This document shows positions 1-7,922 of a DNA stretch of 64,000 nt, piece by piece. The notes under the pieces are model-generated. The model was given only the letters and a program-made list of their open reading frames with translations. It had not been told where the DNA came from and ran no database searches. The translations under genes and the position numbers were made by a program. This stretch comes from an uncultured Dehalococcoidia bacterium. Lineage in GTDB: Bacteria > Chloroflexota > Dehalococcoidia > Lucifugimonadales > UBA3495. Numbering within the stretch: the stretch's first letter is position 1; every line of letters begins with the position of its first letter. The stretch spans positions 2,353,158 to 2,417,157 of the forward strand of contig OX638345.1 of assembly GCA_951813535.1 (NCBI GenBank), written 5' to 3'.

Positions 1-18
1 CGGTTGGAACGGAACATC

Positions 19-225
19 ATGAGACGCAAGATAGTAGGCATCGGCGTTATTGTCGTACTGGCAGGGGCTATCCTCTTTGGAACCGTCGGTTCGGTGATGG
101 AAGTCGTCGCTGCGACGTCCACTGCATCCGCGACGACCCAAACCGAGTCAGTGGCGCGGCTGGCCCCGTCCCCGGTTGAAAACCCGGCCCTGGAAGCTCT
201 GAAATACGCGTGTCCGTTCCATTAG
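19..225 (+). CDS. small membrane-anchored or secreted protein, unknown
   Basis: A 68-residue reading frame begins at the ATG at 19; a TTG at 4 is an alternative in-frame start. Residues 4 to 30 form a strongly hydrophobic stretch after two arginines and a lysine, as in a signal peptide or a single membrane anchor. The rest is Ser/Thr/Ala-rich and ends in an Ala-Cys-Pro-Phe-His tail. I do not recognise a family. It lies about 110 bases upstream of an acyl-CoA dehydrogenase on the same strand, and its own upstream region is outside the window, so a longer transcript cannot be excluded. It could be a chance ORF, but the clean signal-like start favours a real small gene. Confidence 0.4.
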   Translation: MRRKIVGIGVIVVLAGAILFGTVGSVMEVVAATSTASATTQTESVARLAPSPVENPALEALKYACPFH

Positions 226-334
226 CGGCCGCCGCGAACGCAAGCTTTCCCTTTCCTCGCCGGGGCGTCGCTGGGTCACCGATGAATCGAGCGCTGCGTG
301 TGCGTGACCCGGATCATACCGACCAGGAGAAAAC

Positions 335-1573
335 ATGACCCCGGATATCGGTTTGCCTCCCGAGCTTGACGCTCTCAAAAACACCGTCCGTCAGATCATC
401 CGCGACGAATGCGTCCCTCTCGAACCGGAGTATCTGGCGCACCCTCCGCAGGAAGGCGAGCCGGAAAACGGAGCTCCCCGCGGTGTCCTGGAAACGGTGC
501 CGGGCGTACTCGGAACCCTTTCAGAGAACCAGTGGGGGCGGCTGCACGATGTGTCGAAGCAGACCGGAATCTACACTTCGTTCGTCCCCGAGGAGTACGG
601 AGGAGGCGGAATGGGCGCCCTGGGCCACCTGGTCCTGGAGGAGGAGGTGCATCGCAGCATCGTTCATCTGCCCACCTCGCCGGTGCCCATGTTCATGATC
701 GGCGCTTGCACTCCGGAACAGGAAGCCCAGTACCTATACCCCGCCATCAATGGCGACCTGTACTATTCCTTCGGCCAGACCGAGCCCCAGGCCGGTTCGG
801 ACCCGGGTGGCATGATGCAGACCCGCGCCGTACGCGACGGCGACGACTGGATCCTGAACGGAACCAAGATGTTCATCTCCGGCGCCGCTTCAGCGGACTT
901 TCTGCTGGTTCAGGCGGTGACCGACCCGGAGAAGATGCAGCGCGGCGGCATCACCATGTTCATCATCGATAATCCCACGCCGGGCGTCACGTTTGAGCCC
1001 ATTCGCGTGTGGATTGTCCCCACCAAGGCCCAACAGCATTACATCCACATGGACAACGTGCGTGTCCCGCAGACCCAGGTCCTGGGCGAGGTTGGGGGAG
1101 GGTTCACTCTTGGACAACAATGGCTGGTTCACCACGACCGGCTCCTCCGTGGCGCCATGGCTCTCGGTATCCTGACGCGGGCCCTCGAGATGGCGATAGA
1201 GTGGTCCCAGCAGCGCGTCACCTACGGGCGGCCGATTGCCGACCGGCAGGCCATCCAGTGGATGCTCACCGACGTATACATGGACATCGTCGCGCTGCGC
1301 TCAGTTGCCCGCGAAACCGCAGCCCGCGCCGATGCCGGGGAAGACGTCCGCGTGGAGGCGTCGATGGTCAAGTACGCCGCCGGCGAATGGGGTTGGCGCA
1401 GCATCGATAAGGTAATGCAGGTCTTCGGCGGCATGGGCGAAACCCTGGACCTGCCCATCGCCCATTGGTATCACATGCTCCGCCACGCCCGCATCGGGGG
1501 CGGAACGTCCGAAATACACAAATTTGTAATGGCCCGGGCTCTCCTCGGGGGCAGGGTCAACTTCCAGGGATAA
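335..1573 (+). CDS. acyl-CoA dehydrogenase family protein
   Basis: This 412-residue protein has the layout of FAD-dependent acyl-CoA dehydrogenases, which oxidise acyl-CoA thioesters to enoyl-CoA and pass electrons to ETF. The FAD-binding middle region shows FGQTEPQAGSDPGG (about residues 146-159) and WILNGTKMFISGA. The C-terminal helical domain has the usual VFGGMGE segment and ends RIGGGTSEIHKF. Medium-chain enzymes carry the catalytic base in a YEGT motif at that position, and here it is Gly-Gly-Gly-Thr, so the base must lie elsewhere or the reaction differs. The start is set by an AGGAG ribosome site seven bases upstream of the ATG. Substrate cannot be deduced; related proteins are ACAD10/11-like or caiA-like dehydrogenases. 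Confidence 0.85.
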   Translation: MTPDIGLPPELDALKNTVRQIIRDECVPLEPEYLAHPPQEGEPENGAPRGVLETVPGVLGTLSENQWGRLHDVSKQTGIYTSFVPEEYGGGGMGALGHLVLEEEVHRSIVHLPTSPVPMFMIGACTPEQEAQYLYPAINGDLYYSFGQTEPQAGSDPGGMMQTRAVRDGDDWILNGTKMFISGAASADFLLVQAVTDPEKMQRGGITMFIIDNPTPGVTFEPIRVWIVPTKAQQHYIHMDNVRVPQTQVLGEVGGGFTLGQQWLVHHDRLLRGAMALGILTRALEMAIEWSQQRVTYGRPIADRQAIQWMLTDVYMDIVALRSVARETAARADAGEDVRVEASMVKYAAGEWGWRSIDKVMQVFGGMGETLDLPIAHWYHMLRHARIGGGTSEIHKFVMARALLGGRVNFQG

Positions 1574-1587
1574 AGGGAAGATTTTCA

Positions 1588-2370
1588 ATGAACAAATTAT
1601 CCAAACGCTCCGTCATATTTTTTTTGGTCGCGTCATTCGCGATCGTGGGCGCGGCGTGTAGTTTCCCAACGCCCGCGGCGTCTCTGTCCGGCGGACCCGT
1701 CATCGGCGCGTCCGATCCGGTCTCTCAGGTCGCGGTGTACCCATATGACGCCATTGTCGTGGCCGGGTTTGGCAGCGCCAGCGCGCCGCCGGATCTCGCC
1801 CGGCTGTCGCTGGCCGTGTCGGTCACCGACGATACTGTGGCCGACGCCCGGGAAACTGCCGCTGAAGCGATGACCGATGTCAGAGCCGCCATCAAGCGCC
1901 ACCGTATCCTCAACTCTGACATCGCCACCAGCCATTTCCGCATCCATCCAGAGTACGAGTACGGGCCAGATGGCCGCGAGCAAATTGGTTACACGGTCAG
2001 TAACGGCCTGTCTGTCACCGTCCGGGACATTGGAAAGGCAGCTTCCGTAATCGACGACGCCATTGCGGCCGGCGGCGACCACCTCGTGTTCAACGGCCTC
2101 GATTTTGGTTTCTCCGACACAACCGAGCTGGAAAAATCTGCCCGTGAAAGCGCCGTGAGCGACATGCGGGAGAAGGCGAGCCAACTGGCCGAGTTCTCCG
2201 GCCGCGAACTCGGCGACCTCAAGGCGGTCTCCGAAGGTGACTTTGGCGGCCCTCCGGTTCCTTTCCCGGCGGCTCTGGCCCGTTCTGAGTCGGCCGGTCT
2301 GGACACGCCGATCTCCTCAGGAGAAGTCGCGGTGACGGTCAGCATCTCCGGCGTGTACGAGCTGAAGTGA
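1588..2370 (+). CDS. SIMPL-domain (DUF541) lipoprotein
   Basis: A 260-residue protein starting at ATG 1588, preceded by an AAGGGAAG ribosome site; the frame is open further upstream but overlaps the dehydrogenase gene. It begins with a lipoprotein signal peptide (positively charged start, hydrophobic core, lipobox ending Gly-Ala-Ala-Cys at about residue 24). The mature part shows the SIMPL signature: [20 protein letters not shown], the later [22 protein letters not shown] segment and VSGVYE-like ending. SIMPL proteins are exported or envelope proteins of poorly known function. The stop codon lies just upstream of dcd, so the two are likely co-transcribed, though a functional link is not obvious. 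Confidence 0.75.
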   Translation: MNKLSKRSVIFFLVASFAIVGAACSFPTPAASLSGGPVIGASDPVSQVAVYPYDAIVVAGFGSASAPPDLARLSLAVSVTDDTVADARETAAEAMTDVRAAIKRHRILNSDIATSHFRIHPEYEYGPDGREQIGYTVSNGLSVTVRDIGKAASVIDDAIAAGGDHLVFNGLDFGFSDTTELEKSARESAVSDMREKASQLAEFSGRELGDLKAVSEGDFGGPPVPFPAALARSESAGLDTPISSGEVAVTVSISGVYELK

Positions 2371-2375
2371 CGCCG

Positions 2376-2954
2376 ATGGTTCTCAGCGACCGCAGCATCC
2401 GCCGGCAGATTGACGAAGGCCGGATCGTGGTCAAACCCGTCGACGACGCCGATATCCAGCCGGCCAGCATCGACCTCCATCTCGACAGCAGGTTCCTGGT
2501 CTTTTCCAATTCGCGCCAACCGTACATCGACGTGCGGGAGCCTTTGGATAACCTGACCGAAGAAGTCACCATCGCCGATGGCGAACCGTTCATGCTGCAT
2601 CCCGGCGAATTCGTGCTGGGAAGTACGCTGGAGCACATCGAACTGCCCGACGATCTCGTCGCCAGACTCGAAGGCAAAAGCAGCCTCGGCCGCCTCGGAT
2701 TGCTGATCCACAGCACCGCCGGTTTTGTAGACCCCGGTTGGCGGGGTCGTCTGACGCTGGAATTGAGCAATGTCGCGCGGCTGCCGATTGCCCTGTATTG
2801 CGGCATGAAAATCGGGCAGATCTCGTTCCTGCAATTGACCACGCCGGCTGAACGGCTGTACGGTTCGCCGGAACTCCGGAGCCGCTACCAGGGCCAATCC
2901 GGTCCGACCGCCAGCCGATTTCACCAAGATTTTTCGGGCCCGGGCAACCCGTGA
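2376..2954 (+). CDS. dcd: dCTP deaminase
   Basis: This 192-residue protein converts dCTP to dUTP, the entry to dTTP synthesis in many bacteria. It begins [13 protein letters not shown] and has the family landmarks [11 protein letters not shown], the phosphate-binding [24 protein letters not shown] (substrate pocket, with the catalytic Glu in the later LTLELSN segment) and IGQISFL. The ATG at 2376 matches family N-termini; a GTG at 2367 overlapping the previous stop would add three residues. The gene overlaps ribD by four bases (ATGA-type junction using GTGA), so it is translationally coupled to the riboflavin genes, an arrangement that fits nucleotide supply more than a shared pathway. Confidence 0.93.
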   Translation: MVLSDRSIRRQIDEGRIVVKPVDDADIQPASIDLHLDSRFLVFSNSRQPYIDVREPLDNLTEEVTIADGEPFMLHPGEFVLGSTLEHIELPDDLVARLEGKSSLGRLGLLIHSTAGFVDPGWRGRLTLELSNVARLPIALYCGMKIGQISFLQLTTPAERLYGSPELRSRYQGQSGPTASRFHQDFSGPGNP

Positions 2955-4072
2955 GCGTCGCGGTCGGGCCCGTCGATCACATGGCTCGGGCGGTAGCCCT
3001 GGCCCGATCGGCTCTGGGGTCCACCAGTCCCAATCCTGCCGTGGGGGCCGTGATAGTTAATGAAACCGGCGTTGTCGGCGAGGGTTTCACGCTGCCTCCA
3101 GGTCAGGCTCACGCGGAGATCGGAGCGCTCAATCAGGCCGGTCAAGCCGCCGCCGGGGCGACCCTGTACTGCACCCTGGAGCCATGCTGCCATCACGGCC
3201 GCACCCCCCCGTGCACCGATGCGATCATTGGCGCCGGAATAGTGCGCGTCGTCTACGCGGTTACCGATCCCAACCCGCGGGTATCCGGCGGAGGCGCTTC
3301 CGCGCTCCGTTTGGCGGGATTGGATGTGGAACATCGCCCGGACCCGGAAACCGCCTCGCTCTATGAGGCCTTCGCCAAGCATGTGACCACGGGATTGCCA
3401 TTCGTGGTGGCCAAGTTCGCCATGAGCCTGGACGGCAAGATCGCCACGCGAACCGGCGATTCCCAGTGGATCACCGGACCTGACGCCCGTGCCCGCGTCC
3501 AACAGATGCGGAAAGAACTGGACGGCATCATGGTTGGCATCGGTACGGCTCTGGCCGACGACCCGCAACTGACGGCCCGCGATGAAAACGGCGGTGCGCT
3601 CCCAGCGAATTTGCAGCCCTGGCGCGTCGTCGTCGACAGCGACGCTCGGACGTCGCCCGAGGCCCGTATGCTCCGCCAACCCGGACGAACCCTCATCGCG
3701 ACGGCGGCGAATCCCAACGTATCCCGGTCCGCTGCCCTGCAGGATGCCGGCGCCGACGTGATGTCGTTCCCGGGCACGGATGGCCGCGTGAATCTGTCGG
3801 GCCTGCTGGAATACCTGGGTCAACAGGGCGTGGTCAGCGTTCTGGTCGAAGGCGGGGGCGGGGTGTTGGGCGCACTGCTTGACGCCAGGCTGATCGACAA
3901 AATCGCCGTGTTTCTCGGGCCCATGTTGATCGGTGGTGCGGCCGCGCGCTCGCCGGTCGAAGGCAACGGCTCTACCACCATGGCCGACGTCCTGCGACTC
4001 GAACGCACGACCACGGAAGCGATCGGGCCCGACTGGTTGATCACCGGCTATCCCAATCGCGGAGGTGACTGA
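2951..4072 (+). CDS. ribD: bifunctional riboflavin deaminase/reductase RibD
   Basis: RibD catalyses the second and third steps of riboflavin synthesis, deaminating the pyrimidine product of GTP cyclohydrolase II and then reducing its ribose with NADPH. The 373-residue protein has both domains. The N-terminal deaminase (about 8-145) carries the zinc ligands in HAEIGAL and [11 protein letters not shown]. The C-terminal reductase (about 150-370) begins [20 protein letters not shown] and has [15 protein letters not shown] and a glycine-rich [10 protein letters not shown]. Translation starts at a GTG that overlaps the dcd stop. It is directly followed by ribE without a gap, forming a rib operon. 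Confidence 0.95.
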   Translation: MSVAVGPVDHMARAVALARSALGSTSPNPAVGAVIVNETGVVGEGFTLPPGQAHAEIGALNQAGQAAAGATLYCTLEPCCHHGRTPPCTDAIIGAGIVRVVYAVTDPNPRVSGGGASALRLAGLDVEHRPDPETASLYEAFAKHVTTGLPFVVAKFAMSLDGKIATRTGDSQWITGPDARARVQQMRKELDGIMVGIGTALADDPQLTARDENGGALPANLQPWRVVVDSDARTSPEARMLRQPGRTLIATAANPNVSRSAALQDAGADVMSFPGTDGRVNLSGLLEYLGQQGVVSVLVEGGGGVLGALLDARLIDKIAVFLGPMLIGGAAARSPVEGNGSTTMADVLRLERTTTEAIGPDWLITGYPNRGGD

Positions 4073-4657
4073 ATGTTCACAGGTATCGTGGAAGAAGTGG
4101 GGAGCGTCGCCTCCCTGTCAGATTACCGGCTCGTTATCCGGGCTGAAACCGTCCTGGAGGACGTTCACGTGGGCGACAGCATCTCCGTCAACGGCGCGTG
4201 CCTGACGGTGGTCGAGTTTGACGCGGGCAACTTTGCTGTCGACCTGGCGCCCGAGACGCTTCGCAGGACCTCGTTGGGGCAGGTCGGCCCGGGCAGCGCA
4301 GTAAACCTTGAACGCGCTCTCGCCGCGCACGATCGAATGGGCGGGCATATCGTCCAGGGCCATGTGGATAGTACCGGAGACATCACCGGGATTAGCCCGG
4401 AAGCTGACTGCTTCATATTGGAGATCGAAACGCCGGCGTCCCTGACGCCCTACATCGTGGAGAAAGGGTTCATCGCGGTTGACGGAATCAGCCTTACGGT
4501 GGTACAAAGTGCGGAGCCCCGCTTCACGATTTCGGTCATTCCGTTCACCATGCAGCACACGAATCTGCGCGAGCGGGCGGTCGGTGACAAGGTCAATTTG
4601 GAAGCGGACATCTTGGCAAAATACGTGGAGAGTCTGCTGGCTGCCAGGTTCGCCTGA
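4073..4657 (+). CDS. ribE: riboflavin synthase alpha subunit
   Basis: Riboflavin synthase dismutates two 6,7-dimethyl-8-ribityllumazine molecules to riboflavin and the pyrimidinedione. The 194-residue protein has the two internally similar lumazine-binding barrels: MFTGIVEEVGSV with ISVNGACLTVVEF in the first, and GGHIVQGHVDSTG with IAVDGISLTVV in the second. The ATG follows the ribD stop with no spacer, so translation is coupled. Length is slightly below the usual 200-215. Its substrate is made by lumazine synthase (ribH), which is not found in this window. Confidence 0.95.
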   Translation: MFTGIVEEVGSVASLSDYRLVIRAETVLEDVHVGDSISVNGACLTVVEFDAGNFAVDLAPETLRRTSLGQVGPGSAVNLERALAAHDRMGGHIVQGHVDSTGDITGISPEADCFILEIETPASLTPYIVEKGFIAVDGISLTVVQSAEPRFTISVIPFTMQHTNLRERAVGDKVNLEADILAKYVESLLAARFA

Positions 4658-4693
4658 TCGTCAGCCATCCAATCCGCTGGACCCAGAATTCAG

Positions 4694-5329
4694 ATGCAGT
4701 TGGCAAGCATCGAGCAAGGCCTGCACGACCTGAAAGCCGGCAAATTCCTTATCGTGGTCGACGATGAGGATCGCGAAAACGAAGGCGACTTGGTCATGCC
4801 CGCCGAGTTCGTAACTCCAGAAGCCGTGAACTTCATGGTGACCCACGCCCGTGGGCAGCTCTGCATGCCGATGACCGCGGACCGTTTGGCCGAACTGGAC
4901 ATCCCCATGCTGCCAAGCCGGCACTCAGATTCCCCCATGCCCACCGCTTTCACGATGCCAGTCGACTACGCCATCGACACGACGACCGGCATTTCGGCGC
5001 AGGATCGTGCGGCCACTATTCGAGCCCTCATCGACCCGGACGCGCGGCCGACGGACTTCATCCAACCGGGTCACCTTTTCCCGTTGCGCTATCATGCCGG
5101 GGGTGTCCTGGTTCGTCCCGGTCACACGGAAGCCATTGTGGATCTCTGTCGGTTGGCGGACCTGTACCCCGCCGGCGTAGTGTGCGAGATCATGAAGGAC
5201 GATGGGACAATGGCCCGCCTGCCTGATCTGATCAAGATGGCGGCCGAGCACAAGTTGAACATCCTGTCCATTGCGGATCTGGTCGATTACCGACGCGAGC
5301 ATGACCCGTCGGATGACGAGCCCGACTGA
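4694..5329 (+). CDS. ribB: 3,4-dihydroxy-2-butanone-4-phosphate synthase (single-domain)
   Basis: RibB makes 3,4-dihydroxy-2-butanone 4-phosphate from ribulose 5-phosphate, the four-carbon unit of riboflavin. The 211-residue protein shows the metal and substrate motif DDEDRENEGDLVMPA (residues 24-38), FMVTHARGQLCMPM, TTGISAQDRAATIRAL and RPGHTEAIVDL, where the histidine and glutamate bind the metal. It lies 36 bases downstream of ribE. A second copy of the same domain forms the N-terminal half of the next gene, so this one is apparently redundant unless it sets the balance between the two branches of the pathway. Confidence 0.92.
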   Translation: MQLASIEQGLHDLKAGKFLIVVDDEDRENEGDLVMPAEFVTPEAVNFMVTHARGQLCMPMTADRLAELDIPMLPSRHSDSPMPTAFTMPVDYAIDTTTGISAQDRAATIRALIDPDARPTDFIQPGHLFPLRYHAGGVLVRPGHTEAIVDLCRLADLYPAGVVCEIMKDDGTMARLPDLIKMAAEHKLNILSIADLVDYRREHDPSDDEPD

Positions 5330-5421
5330 GGCAGCCGGGGACCGTCCACCGGTCGACACGATGGTTCGCTGACTGACCGGTTCACCCGGGCTACAAACAT
5401 TCCGCATCCCTCGGAGGAAAA

Positions 5422-6654
5422 ATGCCCCTATGCAGCCTTGAAGAGGCGCTCGAAGATCTGACCTCCGGCAAGTTTGTCATCGTGGTCGACGACGAGGGGC
5501 GCGAGAACGAGGGTGACCTGTTCCTGTTCGCTGAGCATGCCACGCCCGAGGCAGTCGCTTTTATGGTGACCCACGCCCGGGGACTGGTATGCGTTCCGAT
5601 GCAGGGCGAACGCTTGGATGAACTCCAGATCCCCAACCTGCGGAGCCGCAACGCCCCTTCATCGCAGCCAACGGCGTTCACGACTTCCGTGGATTACAAA
5701 CACGGTACGTCCACCGGCATCTCCGCCTTTGATCGCAGCGCCACCATTCGCGCTCTGGTCGACCCCCACGCGCTGCCCGCCGATTTCGTCCAACCCGGGC
5801 ACATGTTCCCGTTGCGGTGCAACCCGGGCGGTGTCTTGAATCGTCCCGGTCACACTGAGGCGGTCGTCGATCTATGCAAACTGGCGGGCGCGTATCCTGC
5901 TGGCGTGGTCTGCGAGATCATGAACACCGACGGCACGATGTCCCGCCTGCCGGAACTGGAACAGTTTGCTGCCAGGCACGATCTCAAAATATTCAGCATC
6001 GCGCAGCTGATCGCCCATCGTCGGATCAGCGAGTCCCTGATCTCCCGGGTCGCGGAGGCGAACCTGCCCACCAAGTACGGCGTTGCGCGGATAATCGGCT
6101 ACCGCAGTTCAATAGACAGCGGGGAACACGCGGCATTGGTGGTCGGAGACTGGGAAGAAGGCGACGAGGTGCTGGTGCGTGTGCACAGCGAGTGCCTCAC
6201 CGGCGACGCCTTCGGCAGCCTGAAATGCGACTGCGGTGAGCAGTTGGACCTGGCCATCCGGATGATATTCGACAACGGATCGGGGGCCTTGGTCTATCTG
6301 CGCCAGGAAGGGCGGGGAATTGGCCTGCACAACAAGATCAAGGCATACTCGCTGCAGGATCAGGGAATGGACACCATCGAGGCCAACGTGGCCTTGGGAT
6401 TTCAACCGGACGAGCGCAAGTACGACCTTGCCGTCCAGATCATGGGAGACCTCAACATCACCCACGCGAAGCTGGTGACCAACAATCCGCACAAGATGGC
6501 CGGCATCAGCGGTCTTGGCATCCAGGTCACGGATCGCGTGAGTCTGGCGGTCCCGCCGAACGAGACCAACGAGGAGTACATGAGGACCAAGCGCGACAGC
6601 ATGGGGCACTTGATTTCGCCGCTGCAGCCGGGTCCTTCGAACTCGTCCGGTTAG
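5422..6654 (+). CDS. ribBA: bifunctional DHBP synthase / GTP cyclohydrolase II
   Basis: A 410-residue fusion that supplies both precursors of riboflavin. Residues 1-200 repeat the RibB domain, with RENEGDLFLFAEHATPEAV, THARGLVCVPM and RPGHTEAVVDL. Residues 205-405 form GTP cyclohydrolase II, with HSECLTGDAFGSLKCDCGEQ (zinc cysteines) and YLRQEGRGIGLHNKIKAY, the arginine-containing catalytic loop. An AGGAGG-like site (ggaggaaaa) precedes the ATG closely. The final four bases overlap the end of prfB on the other strand, so it ends the rib operon. Confidence 0.95.
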   Translation: MPLCSLEEALEDLTSGKFVIVVDDEGRENEGDLFLFAEHATPEAVAFMVTHARGLVCVPMQGERLDELQIPNLRSRNAPSSQPTAFTTSVDYKHGTSTGISAFDRSATIRALVDPHALPADFVQPGHMFPLRCNPGGVLNRPGHTEAVVDLCKLAGAYPAGVVCEIMNTDGTMSRLPELEQFAARHDLKIFSIAQLIAHRRISESLISRVAEANLPTKYGVARIIGYRSSIDSGEHAALVVGDWEEGDEVLVRVHSECLTGDAFGSLKCDCGEQLDLAIRMIFDNGSGALVYLRQEGRGIGLHNKIKAYSLQDQGMDTIEANVALGFQPDERKYDLAVQIMGDLNITHAKLVTNNPHKMAGISGLGIQVTDRVSLAVPPNETNEEYMRTKRDSMGHLISPLQPGPSNSSG

Positions 6655-7755
6655 TCAGCTCCCAATCGGTTCACCAGCCAGGCTTCGATGAACCCATCGA
6701 TATCACCGGCGAGCACCGCATCCGCATTACCCATCTGGTAGTCCGTGCGATGGTCCTTGACGGACTTGTACGGGTGCAGCACGTAGCTACGGATCTGATT
6801 GCCCCATTCGGCGGAGATCCGTTCGCCGCGTAGAGCTGACAACGCCTGGGCCCGTTCCTCTTCGCGCTGCGCCAGGAGCTTCGCCCGCAGGATCCTCATC
6901 GCGTAATCCCGGTTCTGGTGTTGGGATCTCTCGGTCTGGCACGTGACCACTATGCCGGAAGGCACGTGGGTCAACCTCACCGCCGAAGCGACCTTCTGCA
7001 CGTTCTGGCCGCCGGGTCCACTGGAACGGAAGAAGTCCATTTTCAGGTCGTCTGACCGCAGTTCCACCTCTGTATCGTCGTCGACAGCAGCCGGCAGCAC
7101 CTCGACGCGGGCGAATGAAGTCTGCCGCCGTCGCGCCGGATCGAAGGGAGAAATGCGCACCAGCCGATGCACCCCTACTTCAGCGTTCAGGTAACCGAAG
7201 GCGTGCTGCCCGCCGATTTCCAGCGTGCTGGTGCGCAGGCCGGCTTCGTCGCCGTAAGCGGTGTTCAGCACCTGGATCGGCCGACTGCTCGTGGCAGCCC
7301 AACTGGAATACATTCCCGTCAGCATCTCGACCCAGTCGTGGGAATCAGTGCCCCCGGCGCCAGAGTGGATGGTCAATATCGCCGCACGATCGTCGTAAGG
7401 ACCCGACAGGGTCAGCTCCATCTCCGCCCTTGCCAGGCTCGCGGCGGTGGTCGCCGTCTCGGCGGACAACTCTTCAGCGACGCTCTCGTCGTCGCTTTCT
7501 ATCGCCAGCGAAGTTAGCTCAAGCAGGTCGGCCACCTGGCCCTGCAGCCCGTGCCACAATTCCACCGAGTGCTGCAACCGACCCAGTTCCTGCATTTTGC
7601 GTTGGGCCGTCGTGGGATCGTCCCAGAATCCCGGAGCAGACGCCTCCTTTTCCAGCTCGGCGATGGATTTCTCGCGCCCTGGGAGGTCAAAGACGCTCCA
7701 TGACCGCGTCCAACTTGGTGGACATGTCTTCAAGTTGCTGGCGCAGTTCTTCCAT
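6651..7755 (-). CDS. prfB: peptide chain release factor 2, with programmed +1 frameshift
   Basis: RF2 recognises UGA and UAA stop codons and triggers peptide release. Starting at the ATG complementary to 7753-7755, translation gives 22 residues ending MERL, then meets UGA at 7689-7687; skipping one base continues as [16 protein letters not shown]. The rest matches RF2: codon-recognition SPF tripeptide in [11 protein letters not shown], and the peptidyl-transferase GGQ in [11 protein letters not shown]. With the shift the product is 367 residues, the normal size. A TATAAT-type -10 box reads on this strand at 7803-7798. The gene converges on ribBA with a four-base overlap. Confidence 0.93.
7686..7699 (-). 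promoter_or_regulatory. RF2 autoregulatory +1 frameshift site
   Basis: The mRNA reads GGAG-CGU-CUU-UGA-C. This is the same layout as the classic prfB site: a Shine-Dalgarno-like GGAG three bases before the CUU slip codon, then UGA followed by C, a poor termination context. When RF2 is scarce the ribosome shifts by one base and completes the protein. The reading frame on both sides encodes conserved RF2 sequence. Confidence 0.93.
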
Positions 7756-7922
7756 CGCGAGACCCTCCGAGCACCGGGAGATTTCATCCGGTGGTCAATT
7801 ATAACGCAGGCCCACGCGCCGCCCCGAAGTTTCGAACCCGGCGTCCGGATTTCCCGAAAAGTCCATCCGCTATAATGATTTGACAAGTTTTTGCTCCGCT
7901 CAACCATCAGGCAGGTACGACA

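Noticed and set aside
2200-2400. FMN riboswitch upstream of the riboflavin genes
   Set aside because: I looked for the conserved FMN-box elements before dcd and ribD and saw none; the genes are packed with overlapping ends.
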